Shown here one piece after another: positions 14,050 through 20,005 of a stretch of 20,005 nucleotides of DNA. Positions within the stretch are counted from its first letter, which is position 1. Each line of letters opens with the position of its first letter. Position numbers and translations under genes: made by a program. Where the stretch lies: contig DAWU01000064.1 of assembly GCA_002506105.1 (NCBI GenBank), positions 1 through 20,005 on the forward strand, in the 5' to 3' direction. The notes below the pieces were generated by a model, which was not told the DNA's origin, made no database searches, and was given only the letters and a program-made list of their open reading frames with translations. Source of the stretch: Methanolinea sp. UBA275. GTDB taxonomy: Archaea; Halobacteriota; Methanomicrobia; Methanomicrobiales; Methanospirillaceae.

Positions 14050-14387
14050 CCTTTCCTGGTAATCTTGAAATCCTTCTTTGCAGGCTGCAGCTGCTGCAGG
14101 AGTGATTTCATCTGTGCATCGTTGATCTTCTGCTTGAGACGACCACTCTGGGCCAGCATCACAAGTTGCTGTTCAACAGCCCGGGCAAAATCCGGCCGTG
14201 TCAGCTTGATGGTGTTGAGCCTCTCCCTGGCTTCCGGTTCCAGGATCTGCAGGAGAACCGCATGGACCTGCGCATCAATCTGCTTCTGGCGCTCCATCTC
14301 ATCCTGCATGGACTGCTGGTCGAATGACTGCTGCTGGAGCTGGGCCATTCTCTTCCTTCGAAGTTCTGCCAGCTCATCGTCTCCCAT
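14046..14387 (-). CDS. PDCD5-like DNA-binding protein
   Basis: A 113-aa archaeal member of the PDCD5/TFAR19 family: an N-terminal charged helix (DDELAELRRKRMAQL), a Gln/Met-rich helix, then a three-helix core with EARERLNTIKLTRPDFARAVEQQL and the closing KKDFKITRKG. The family is annotated as DNA-binding, though eukaryotic PDCD5 also assists chaperonin TRiC; a ribosome or folding link would suit its place here. The open frame begins at GTG 14396, but AGAGGTGAACACA gives a ribosome binding site for ATG 14387. It lies 24 bases after S19e and shares ATGA with the PP-loop gene. Confidence 0.93.
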   Translation of the reverse strand: MGDDELAELRRKRMAQLQQQSFDQQSMQDEMERQKQIDAQVHAVLLQILEPEARERLNTIKLTRPDFARAVEQQLVMLAQSGRLKQKINDAQMKSLLQQLQPAKKDFKITRKG

Positions 14388-14411
14388 TGTGTTCACCTCT
14401 TTCCTGCACCC

Positions 14412-14849
14412 TTACTTGGTGACAGGTGCTGCTGATTCCTTGGCAATCCGATCAGCAAGGCCATCCATGTAGGAAGCTCCTGCTGGGCTGACTCTCCGCC
14501 CGGTCTTATCGTGCAGGATATAGCCTGCGGACTCCAGTTGCTGGAGCGACTTCCGGAGGATGGATCCGCTGCCCTTTCTGAACTGGGATGGGCGGGAACC
14601 ACGGTCCTTCTTGCCGCCGTATATGGAACGCATCCGCTGTACTCCGATAGGGCCTTCAATGTACACCCTTCTCAGTATGGAGGCGACCCTGACGAACCAC
14701 CATTCGGGGTCCTGGGGGGGCATCTCCTTGTGCACTCCCGTCTTGGAAAATGCAGCCCAAGCCGGAGGCGTTATCTCCGGCTTCTTCTTGAGTTCCTCAG
14801 CCAGGGTGCGGATGAACCTGTCTGCCGGAACGTCATAGACGGTTGTCAT
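14412..14849 (-). CDS. rps19e: small ribosomal subunit protein S19e
   Basis: A 145-aa S19e, a winged-helix-like ribosomal protein of the small-subunit head, needed in eukaryotes for 18S rRNA maturation. Family hallmarks are TTVYDVPADRFIRTLAEELK at the start, PPQDPEWWFVRVASILRRVY, and IYGGKKDRGSRPSQFRKGSG followed by the GYILHDKTGRRVSPAG region. It is the first gene of the long minus-strand cluster, preceded by a TATA box centred near 14918. Confidence 0.96.
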   Translation of the reverse strand: MTTVYDVPADRFIRTLAEELKKKPEITPPAWAAFSKTGVHKEMPPQDPEWWFVRVASILRRVYIEGPIGVQRMRSIYGGKKDRGSRPSQFRKGSGSILRKSLQQLESAGYILHDKTGRRVSPAGASYMDGLADRIAKESAAPVTK

Positions 14850-14912
14850 ACGTCGTAAAACCTCACTGTCACAGATTCGATATAACAGTCTTTATCTATA
14901 TGTTGCACGCGC

Positions 14913-14926
14913 TTTTATATATTTCG
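14913..14926 (-). promoter_or_regulatory. strong TATA promoter of the S19e-to-HemK cluster
   Basis: Read on the minus strand, CGAAATATATAAAA is a near-consensus TATA box with the purine-rich BRE position upstream. Its centre near 14918 predicts transcription from about 14892, leaving a leader of roughly 40 bases before the S19e ATG. It is the best promoter signal in the window, suiting a highly expressed ribosomal operon. Confidence 0.7.
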
Positions 14927-14976
14927 AGCATGATACCATAATTTTCCGGATTCCTTACCGGATAGACCTTGATACC

Positions 14977-15219
14977 CTAGCTTTTTCGTTCAGCGAATAC
15001 CGCTGTCCGGCCTCTTACCTCAATGAGGATGGCATCTGCATGCCTGGCGAGATCCTCAGGATCGACATCGGTGTTCCGGAGCCACTTGATCTTGATGCGA
15101 TGCCTCTTTTTCAACTGCTGTGCCACCTCATCAACGAGAGCAGGAGTAACCCCCTGTTTCCCGATCCAGACTGTGGCCTTCATCTCCTGCACGTCGGATT
15201 GACGGGATGCGTCTTTCAT
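14977..15219 (-). CDS. YhbY-like CRM-domain RNA-binding protein
   Basis: An 80-aa protein consisting of a single CRM (YhbY) domain, an alpha-beta RNA-binding fold linked to ribosome assembly in bacteria and intron splicing in plants. The family signature is TVWIGKQGVTPALVDEV near the start, with RHRIKIKWLRN as the variant of the usual LVKV..L..N stretch, and a C-terminal strand with IEVRGRTAVFAERK. The open frame extends 39 codons further into the RNase P gene. ATG 15219 forms an ATGA overlap with the RNase P stop and gives the normal domain start. Confidence 0.92.
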   Translation of the reverse strand: MKDASRQSDVQEMKATVWIGKQGVTPALVDEVAQQLKKRHRIKIKWLRNTDVDPEDLARHADAILIEVRGRTAVFAERKS

Positions 15220-15530
15220 GTATTCCTCTTCACGGGAAACCTCATCTTCTGTCTGCAGGAAAGGCACGTGATTACCACTTTTCCATGACCGATCCTGACT
15301 CTCATGTTCACGCCGGGGACCAGGAAACGCTTGCAATGGTGGCAGAACTGTCTCCGGAACCTCGGTTCAATCCGAACACGCTGTTTCATTGATATCTTCC
15401 TTGCAAGCGCAACGTACCTGTCGCTCAGGGCAGGGTCATTGGGAAAACACTCCCGGGCACGCGAGAAGAGTATGGCAATACGCTCGCGTGAAATACGCTT
15501 TGAATCCGGGGATGATGTCTTTCGGGCCAT
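15216..15530 (-). CDS. rnp4: ribonuclease P protein component 4 (Rpp21/Rpr2)
   Basis: A 104-aa protein subunit of archaeal RNase P, which trims the 5' leader of tRNA precursors; Rnp4 pairs with Rnp1 and binds the specificity domain of the RNA. It has N-terminal helices with RIAILFSRARECF and ALSDRYVALARKISMK. A zinc ribbon follows, with C63-x2-C66 (FCHHCKRFLVPG) and C89-x2-C92 (ITCLSCRQKMRFP). All four zinc ligands are present. It lies 66 bases after purN with no obvious promoter between, and overlaps YhbY by ATGA. Confidence 0.94.
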   Translation of the reverse strand: MARKTSSPDSKRISRERIAILFSRARECFPNDPALSDRYVALARKISMKQRVRIEPRFRRQFCHHCKRFLVPGVNMRVRIGHGKVVITCLSCRQKMRFPVKRNT

Positions 15531-15596
15531 CTGGATACATCTTCAATTGGGGGGTCGGACGAACGAAACGATGCGAGGGCATCCGTCATTCCCGGA

Positions 15597-16217
15597 TCAG
15601 GCAGCAGGGCCTCCTGTCGAGATATGCACACGCCTTCCATGAACGACAACCCTGTCCTGGCAAAAGAGCCTGACTGCATGCGGCAGACAATGGTGTTCCT
15701 CCTCAAGAATTCTCTCCGAGAGGCTCTCCTCATCATCATCGTCAAGCACAGGTACACATGCCTGGACGATTATGGGACCGGTATCCATGCCCTCGTCAAC
15801 CAGATGTACGGTGCACCCTGACACCCTCACCCCGTACGTAACTGCCTGCCTCTGGGCATGGAGCCCGGGAAAGCTCGGGAGGAGAGCAGGATGAATGTTG
15901 AGGATTTTCCCATGGAATTCTCGGACAATTGCAGGCCCGAGTATCCGCATGTACCCTGCAAGGACAAAGAGATCCGCCTGCAGATCGTGCATCGTGGTGC
16001 AGAGAGCCCTCTCATATTCGTCTTTTCCGGCATACTTGCCATACTCAAGCACAAAAACAGGGATGCCTGCCTCCCTTGCCCGGGTGATAGCAAACGCATC
16101 CGGATTGTCTGTGATCAGACCCGTGCAGTATGCAGGGATCTCTTTCCTTCCGATCGCATCAATAAGTGCCTGGAAATTGGATCCCCTTCCTGATGCGAGG
16201 ACTGCAATCCTCTTCAT
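15597..16217 (-). CDS. purN: phosphoribosylglycinamide formyltransferase PurN
   Basis: A 206-aa enzyme transferring a formyl group from 10-formyltetrahydrofolate to GAR in purine synthesis. Visible motifs are LASGRGSNFQAL at 7-18 (phosphate loop), VLAGYMRIL around 85-93, NIHPALLPSFPG at 107-118 with catalytic Asn107 and His109, and VDEGMDTGPII at 140-150 with catalytic Asp145. The length is normal. Many archaea use the formate/ATP enzyme PurT instead, and methanogens mostly use methanopterin rather than folate, so this gene suggests a folate-type C1 carrier or a relaxed cofactor use. It shares ATGA with the upstream CorC-like gene. Confidence 0.95.
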   Translation of the reverse strand: MKRIAVLASGRGSNFQALIDAIGRKEIPAYCTGLITDNPDAFAITRAREAGIPVFVLEYGKYAGKDEYERALCTTMHDLQADLFVLAGYMRILGPAIVREFHGKILNIHPALLPSFPGLHAQRQAVTYGVRVSGCTVHLVDEGMDTGPIIVQACVPVLDDDDEESLSERILEEEHHCLPHAVRLFCQDRVVVHGRRVHISTGGPAA

Positions 16218-17494
16218 TTTCTGGACCCCCCGGAATTCTCATCCTCTATCGTGTGCTGGATGAGTTTTACCTTGACTATCCTCCGCGAAAGCATCTGGGT
16301 GACAACGAGGGAGATGTGGCTTTCCTGGATATAGACGCTCTCCCCGGGGTGAGGAATGTGCCCGAGGCGTTCAATAATCAGTCCCCCAAGGCTCTCATAT
16401 GATTCAGATACCGGCAGCGAAAGGCTGAGCTCGTCGTTCAGTTCCTCCACCCACACCTTCGCATCGACAAGATAGACCCCGTCTGAAATTTTCTGTATCT
16501 CAGGCTCCTCACGGTCAAATTCGTCCAGAATATCTCCCACAAGCTCCTCGAGAATATTCTCGACAGTGACAATCCCTACAAAACTGCTGTATTCGTCAAG
16601 CACGATTGCAATCTGGACCTTTCTGAGCTGGAGTTCCTTGAGGAGATCGTCGATCTTCTTGCTCTCCGGGACAAAGAAGGGATCATACATCAGGTCTTTG
16701 ATGGGGATGTTCTTCTTCCCGGCAATCTGGCTCGAGATAACGTCCTTGACGTTCAGCACCCCGATGATATTATCCATATGGTCGTGGTATACGGGGATTC
16801 TTGAAAAACCGGTCTCGTTAAAGAAATGGAGCGCTTCTTCGAGCGTGGTCTGGTCATCGATGAGCGCCACGTCAACCCGAGGGGTCATGATCTCCCTGGC
16901 GGTGGTATCTCCGAATTCGAGCACCGAGTAAAGCATTTCACGTTCTTCCTGCTCGATTGCGCCCTCCTCCTTCCCGACATCGATCCATTCTTTGATCTCG
17001 TCCTCGGTCACGGCAGGCTCGGCCTGTCCCTCATCATCGTTCCTCCGACCCATTACCCTGTCGATTGCAAAGATTATGGGTGACAGGATTCTGCAGAGCA
17101 TGTGAATAGGCCGGGATACGGCGAGTGCAAACCGTTCCATATTCCGCGTAGCATATGTCTTTGGCCCGATTTCCCCAAAGAGAAGGAGGAGAATAACCAC
17201 GGCTCCGGTTGCGATTCCTACCCCGACATCACCGAATATCCTGATGGTCACCGCGGTTGCCAGCGCAGTAGCGGCAACATTGACAATATTGTTCCCTATT
17301 AGGATGGCGATCAGGAACCTGTTTGGCTGTTCTTTCAGTTCTGCGAGTGCTTCAGATCCCGGTCTCTGTTCGTTGACAAGTGTCCGGACCTTGGCCCTCG
17401 TGATGGAGATGAGCGCGACCTCAGAGGCAGAGAAGAATGCCGAGAGCCCCAGGCAGAGGATGAACAATAAAAGGAGTAAAAAATCCTCAATCAT
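16214..17494 (-). CDS. CNNM/CorC (HlyC) family transporter-like membrane protein
   Basis: A 426-aa protein in three parts. An N-terminal DUF21 membrane domain (about 1-147) has SASEVALIS and a GEIGPKTYA loop. A CBS pair follows (about 202-317) with TPRVDVALID and NETGFSRIPVYHD. The C-terminal CorC_HlyC domain (332-412) has YESLGGLIIERLGHIP. CNNM/CorC proteins are Mg2+ (or Co2+) transport proteins with CBS domains sensing ATP-Mg. Transport activity here is inferred from the family. ATG 17494 is used; a GTG three codons earlier (17503) is possible, and the bases GTGGAT there resemble a ribosome binding site for 17494. It is the first gene of an operon with purN. Confidence 0.92.
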   Translation of the reverse strand: MIEDFLLLLLFILCLGLSAFFSASEVALISITRAKVRTLVNEQRPGSEALAELKEQPNRFLIAILIGNNIVNVAATALATAVTIRIFGDVGVGIATGAVVILLLLFGEIGPKTYATRNMERFALAVSRPIHMLCRILSPIIFAIDRVMGRRNDDEGQAEPAVTEDEIKEWIDVGKEEGAIEQEEREMLYSVLEFGDTTAREIMTPRVDVALIDDQTTLEEALHFFNETGFSRIPVYHDHMDNIIGVLNVKDVISSQIAGKKNIPIKDLMYDPFFVPESKKIDDLLKELQLRKVQIAIVLDEYSSFVGIVTVENILEELVGDILDEFDREEPEIQKISDGVYLVDAKVWVEELNDELSLSLPVSESYESLGGLIIERLGHIPHPGESVYIQESHISLVVTQMLSRRIVKVKLIQHTIEDENSGGSRK

Positions 17495-17503
17495 TAAATC
17501 CAC

Positions 17504-17516
17504 GCCGTAAAACGGC
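17504..17516. repeat. short perfect inverted repeat in the CorC leader
   Basis: GCCGT-AAA-ACGGC forms a perfect 5-bp stem with a 3-base loop, 10 bases before the ATG at 17494 on the minus strand. It lies in the predicted 5' untranslated leader, so it could be an RNA hairpin next to the ribosome binding site or an operator. It is short enough to be chance. Confidence 0.35.
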
Positions 17517-17567
17517 TGTACAATGTGTATTCATATGTTCTTGGGCACTACATGTATCGTGCTGAAA

Positions 17568-17576
17568 TTTTATAAA
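17568..17576 (-). promoter_or_regulatory. TATA box of the CorC-purN-rnp4-yhbY operon
   Basis: Read on the minus strand GGATTTATAAAATTT contains TTTATAAAA, a good TATA box, overlapping the last codons and stop of the TIM-barrel gene. It predicts transcription from about 17546 and a leader of about 50 bases. Confidence 0.55.
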
Positions 17577-18406
17577 TCCGTCGATGGAGCAAAACACTCT
17601 TTCATGAATTCCAGTTCGGTTGAGAGAAGGAGAATCTTCTCTTCAGATGAGAGATCGTGGGAGAAGTTCCGGTCTTCAAGTTCAAGAGTGAGATTTCCTT
17701 CATACCCGGATTGGGCAAGGTAATGCAGGATTTCAGCCATTTCGGGGTCTTTTCCGAGAGGGAGGTGCATTTTTCCCCCTGCTGCCCTCCCTACGTGCAC
17801 ATTGATGAGGCGATCCCCGCAGAGATCTACATAGCGCTTCACACTTGCTGCACCGGCAGGCATTGCATGGGAGATATCAAGAGTACACCATATCCATGGT
17901 TCCCTGTCCAGGAGTTCCCGCATGTCTCCCGGGGTGCAGAGAAGGGAATTTACCTTGGGTTCCATGTTCTCCATTGCAACCCTTACACCACTCCCCGATG
18001 CTGAACGCTTGAGTGCTTCAAGGTATATGGAAAACCGCTCGAAATCGAAAGCCCCCGGTGGCCTCTTTGCAGTTCTCCTTCCCGGATGAACCGTGACCAG
18101 GTCGATCCCGATCCGGGATGCCATCTGTATGGCTTTAATGGCATATGTGATGGATATTTTTGCAATATCGGGGTTGACAGATGTTGGATTCAGATCGAGA
18201 ATGGGTGCGTGGAGTGTAGGAGAACTGAGTTGCGGATACGAATTCATGCACCTCACCAGTTCATCTACAGGCAGCCCGGAGAGCCAGAAAGAGGGGGTCT
18301 CCAACCAGAATTCTACAGAATCAAGACACGCCTCGTCGATATACTGGAAAATTTCCTCAAGGGGATATTCATGAAAAAACATGCTGGAAACGGCGAAACG
18401 GACCAT
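17570..18406 (-). CDS. TIM-barrel protein, xylose isomerase/endonuclease IV-like
   Basis: A 278-aa protein of the AP endonuclease 2/xylose isomerase-like TIM-barrel superfamily. The metal-ligand positions appear in order: LHAP (His66), VTVHPG (His107), MENME (Glu146), LDISHA (Asp177, His180), NVHVGR (His204), HLPLGK (His214) and LELE (Glu242). The usual HVSD/HVxDxD element reads HVGR here, so one acidic ligand is replaced. The substrate is open: family members include endonuclease IV, sugar isomerases and epimerases. It starts 38 bases from the divergent xseA. A TATA-like CTATTATGG about 28 bases before the ATG suggests a leaderless mRNA. DNA repair would suit the neighbour but is not shown. 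Confidence 0.82.
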   Translation of the reverse strand: MVRFAVSSMFFHEYPLEEIFQYIDEACLDSVEFWLETPSFWLSGLPVDELVRCMNSYPQLSSPTLHAPILDLNPTSVNPDIAKISITYAIKAIQMASRIGIDLVTVHPGRRTAKRPPGAFDFERFSIYLEALKRSASGSGVRVAMENMEPKVNSLLCTPGDMRELLDREPWIWCTLDISHAMPAGAASVKRYVDLCGDRLINVHVGRAAGGKMHLPLGKDPEMAEILHYLAQSGYEGNLTLELEDRNFSHDLSSEEKILLLSTELEFMKECFAPSTDL

Positions 18407-18444
18407 GATCCTAATTCATTACCCACCGGCCATAATAGTTGTTG
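18407..18444. promoter_or_regulatory. shared divergent promoter region, both transcripts possibly leaderless
   Basis: Only 38 bases separate the two start codons. On the minus strand ACTATTATGG (about 18431-18440) sits 28 bases before the TIM-barrel ATG. On the plus strand TAATTCATTA (18412-18421) sits about 29 bases before the xseA ATG. Each TATA element lies next to the other gene's start, so only one polymerase complex could bind at a time. Confidence 0.4.
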
Positions 18445-19698
18445 ATGACGTGGTACCAGCAGGGGATTGCTGATGAACGCAGCGGGCATACCACTGAAGT
18501 ATTCACAGTATTCCAGGTCTCCTCGCTTGTCGAGATGCTGCTCGATGATTCAAGGATCCAGGATATCTGGATACGCGGGGAAGTCACAAACCTGAAACTT
18601 CATGGTTCTGGGCATTATTATTTTTCTCTTGGCGAAAAGAGTGACACCCATTCTGCTGTGCTACCCTGCGTGATGTGGAGAGGAGATGTGCAACGGTTGA
18701 AGTGCGATGTTCGGGACGGCATGAAAGTTGTGGTCTTTGGCTCAATAGGACATTATGCACCCCAGGGCCGCTACCAGCTGTACGTCAGGGACATCCAGCC
18801 TGCAGGGAGAGGAGAGAAGCACCTGATGATTGAGAGGTGGAAAGAAGAGCTCTCCAGAGAGGGGTGTTTTGATCCCGCACGGAAGAGAAGCCTCCCTCCA
18901 TATCCCTCCAGGGTTGGTGTGGTCACATCAGAGACGGGAGCGGTCCTGCAGGATATCAGGAATATCATCTCCAGGCGTTTTCCCCTTGAACTGGTAGTCT
19001 CTCCAACCGCAGTCCAGGGAGAGGGTGTGCATCATGAGATCGCACGCGCACTCTGTCGTATTCAGGATGAAGTTGACGTGATCATACTCGCACGCGGAGG
19101 GGGGAGTTTCGAAGATCTCTTTCCATTCAACTACCCCGAGGTTGTGAGAGCAGTATCCTTGTGCCCCGTTCCTGTTGTGAGTGCGATCGGGCATGAGGTC
19201 GATGTCACACTTGCAGATTTTGCTGCTGACGTCCGTGCCCCGACCCCTTCTGCCGCCGCAGAACTGGTGGTCCCCGACCGCATCCTCGTGCTCGATTCAC
19301 TCGCCGAATCCCAAAGAACACTGGGGAACCGCCTGCTTAACAGACTGGACAGGGCAGGAAAGGATCTCTCCCAGGTACGGGAGAGGCTCTCACCCCACAG
19401 GATGGGACAGAGGGTGACTGCAAAACGGGAAGACGTGTCTGTGCTCTCTGACAGGATCGGAAAATCAATTTCATCCCGCCTGACCCTTGAGCGTGAACGG
19501 CTTTCTGCCATGGCAGAGATCCTCTGTGCACGAAATCCTCTCCACCTTATCCGGAAGGGCTATTGTATCCTCGAGAAGGAGGGCAGAGTGATTAGATCTA
19601 CAGATGAAATTACCGAAGGTGAACACCTCTCTGTCCGGCTCATGGGCGGGAGGTTTGACGCGAATGTCGAGAGAGTGTACCATGACCCAGAAATTTGA
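18445..19698 (+). CDS. xseA: exodeoxyribonuclease VII large subunit XseA
   Basis: A 417-aa large subunit of exonuclease VII, which degrades single-stranded DNA from both ends to short oligonucleotides in repair. The N-terminal OB fold (about 20-115) has IWIRGEVTNLKLHGSGHYYF. The catalytic part has GVVTSETGAVLQDI, ARGGGSFEDLFPFN and the long segment VSAIGHEVD...DVRAPTPSAAAEL. The coiled-coil region (about 285-365) is shorter than in E. coli, and a C-terminal NPLHLIRKGYCIL strand follows. ATG 18445 is the first ATG; TTG at 18439 or 18442 is possible. This is a bacterial-type enzyme, so the gene was probably acquired from bacteria. It overlaps xseB by 17 bases. Confidence 0.95.
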   Translation: MTWYQQGIADERSGHTTEVFTVFQVSSLVEMLLDDSRIQDIWIRGEVTNLKLHGSGHYYFSLGEKSDTHSAVLPCVMWRGDVQRLKCDVRDGMKVVVFGSIGHYAPQGRYQLYVRDIQPAGRGEKHLMIERWKEELSREGCFDPARKRSLPPYPSRVGVVTSETGAVLQDIRNIISRRFPLELVVSPTAVQGEGVHHEIARALCRIQDEVDVIILARGGGSFEDLFPFNYPEVVRAVSLCPVPVVSAIGHEVDVTLADFAADVRAPTPSAAAELVVPDRILVLDSLAESQRTLGNRLLNRLDRAGKDLSQVRERLSPHRMGQRVTAKREDVSVLSDRIGKSISSRLTLERERLSAMAEILCARNPLHLIRKGYCILEKEGRVIRSTDEITEGEHLSVRLMGGRFDANVERVYHDPEI

Positions 19699-19864
19699 AG
19701 ACCTGATGAGAGAATTAAAAGAGATCCTTGTAAAGATTGAGGATAACCAGACCGGGCTTGATGAAGCTATTGCACTCTACGAGCGAGGGGCAGTCCTTAT
19801 CAGACAGGCTGAGGAGATCCTCTCCTCCGCAGAGATGAAAATCTCCCTTATCGGGAGGGAATAG
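19682..19864 (+). CDS. xseB: exodeoxyribonuclease VII small subunit XseB
   Basis: A 60-aa helical hairpin protein of the XseB family: FEDLMRELKEILVKIEDNQT, then GLDEAIALYERGAVLIRQAE and EILSSAEMKI. The central pattern LDE.I.LYERG is diagnostic. Several copies coat the coiled-coil arm of each XseA and are required for activity. Its ATG lies inside the 3' end of xseA (17-base overlap), so the two are co-translated. The longest frame begins upstream at 19604, but that extension lies wholly inside xseA. Confidence 0.94.
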   Translation: MTQKFEDLMRELKEILVKIEDNQTGLDEAIALYERGAVLIRQAEEILSSAEMKISLIGRE

Positions 19865-19886
19865 GAACGCACACCGCCCTTTCGTG

Positions 19887-19917
19887 CCAGGCCGGGTGAC
19901 TCCCTGGGATCTTTTTT
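19887..19917 (+). terminator. probable terminator after xseB
   Basis: CCAGG (19887-19891) pairs with CCTGG (19903-19907). After GATC comes a run of six T (19912-19917). It lies 23 bases after the xseB stop. Confidence 0.5.
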
Positions 19918-19954
19918 GAATTTACCCAGATCCCTCGGGGAGCATCTTTCCGGG

Positions 19955-20005
19955 GAATTATCAGAATATTTGGATTATAATTAAGAACTCAACTATTTAT
20001 ACTTA
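19955..20005 (+). promoter_or_regulatory. AT-rich end of window, possible promoter of the next gene
   Basis: The last 50 bases are strongly AT-rich (ATTATAATTAAG and ATTTATACTTA), with TATA-like elements on both strands. No coding sequence is visible. The direction and the gene served lie outside the window. Confidence 0.3.

Noticed and set aside
14946..14962. Inverted repeat TCCGG...CCGGA after the YhbY-like gene as a terminator
   Set aside because: The stem is 5 bp with an 8-base loop, and it is not followed by a T run on the minus strand, so terminator function is not supported.
1..20005. tRNA genes, CRISPR arrays, insertion sequences or integration sites
   Set aside because: No cloverleaf, regularly spaced repeats, transposase-like coding sequence or flanking direct repeats were found by reading both strands; spacers are short and explained.

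Overview
The window reads as chromosomal DNA of a methanogenic archaeon, most likely order Methanomicrobiales (Methanoregula/Methanosphaerula-like; genus not decided). The evidence is an archaeal-only set of translation genes (ribosomal proteins LX, L39e, L31e, L21e and S19e, aIF6, RNase P component 4, Pus10, TrmY, prefoldin alpha), archaeal TATA boxes, GGTGAT-type ribosome binding sites, and a bacterial-type exonuclease VII pair of the kind known from some methanogens. No tRNA, rRNA, CRISPR array or insertion sequence was seen.

Left part (1-4943). A minus-strand pair at 728-6 consists of a secreted domain resembling superoxide reductase and a cytochrome b561-like membrane domain. They lie in one reading frame, separated only by a TAA codon, and look like a single gene split by a stop. 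A 301-base spacer follows, carrying four TRP-box-like hexamers at exact 10-bp spacing. Next is a plus-strand ECF transporter operon: a TrpP-like S component, a fused double EcfA ATPase and EcfT. Downstream are three small plus-strand genes: a 45-aa four-cysteine protein, and two paralogous secreted peptides, the second ending in a Gly-Cys repeat. The two peptide genes appear to be leaderless.

Middle (14849-4940, all minus strand). This is a dense information-processing supercluster that starts from a strong TATA box near 14918. Transcription order: S19e, PDCD5-like, PP-loop ATPase, L39e, L31e, aIF6, LX, prefoldin alpha, FtsY, SRP54, TrmY, Pus10, L21e, RpoF, DUF655, KsgA, HemK-like. Most junctions overlap or are separated by a few bases. 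The cluster joins ribosome building (S19e, L39e, L31e, LX, L21e, aIF6, KsgA), tRNA T-loop modification (Pus10 then TrmY), protein targeting (FtsY plus SRP54), folding (prefoldin), transcription (RpoF) and probably release-factor methylation (HemK-like).

Right part (14977-20005). A second minus-strand operon runs CNNM/CorC-like membrane protein, PurN, RNase P component 4, YhbY-like CRM protein. Beyond it a TIM-barrel sugar isomerase/endonuclease IV-like gene (minus) faces xseA-xseB (plus) across a 38-base spacer. The window ends in AT-rich DNA with a likely terminator after xseB and a possible promoter for the next gene.

Several start sites were moved downstream of the longest open frame because a good ribosome binding site or an ATGA overlap decides them (KsgA, RpoF, LX, aIF6, PDCD5, YhbY, DUF655, prefoldin). 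Two real genes are very short: L39e (50 aa) and the four-cysteine protein (45 aa).
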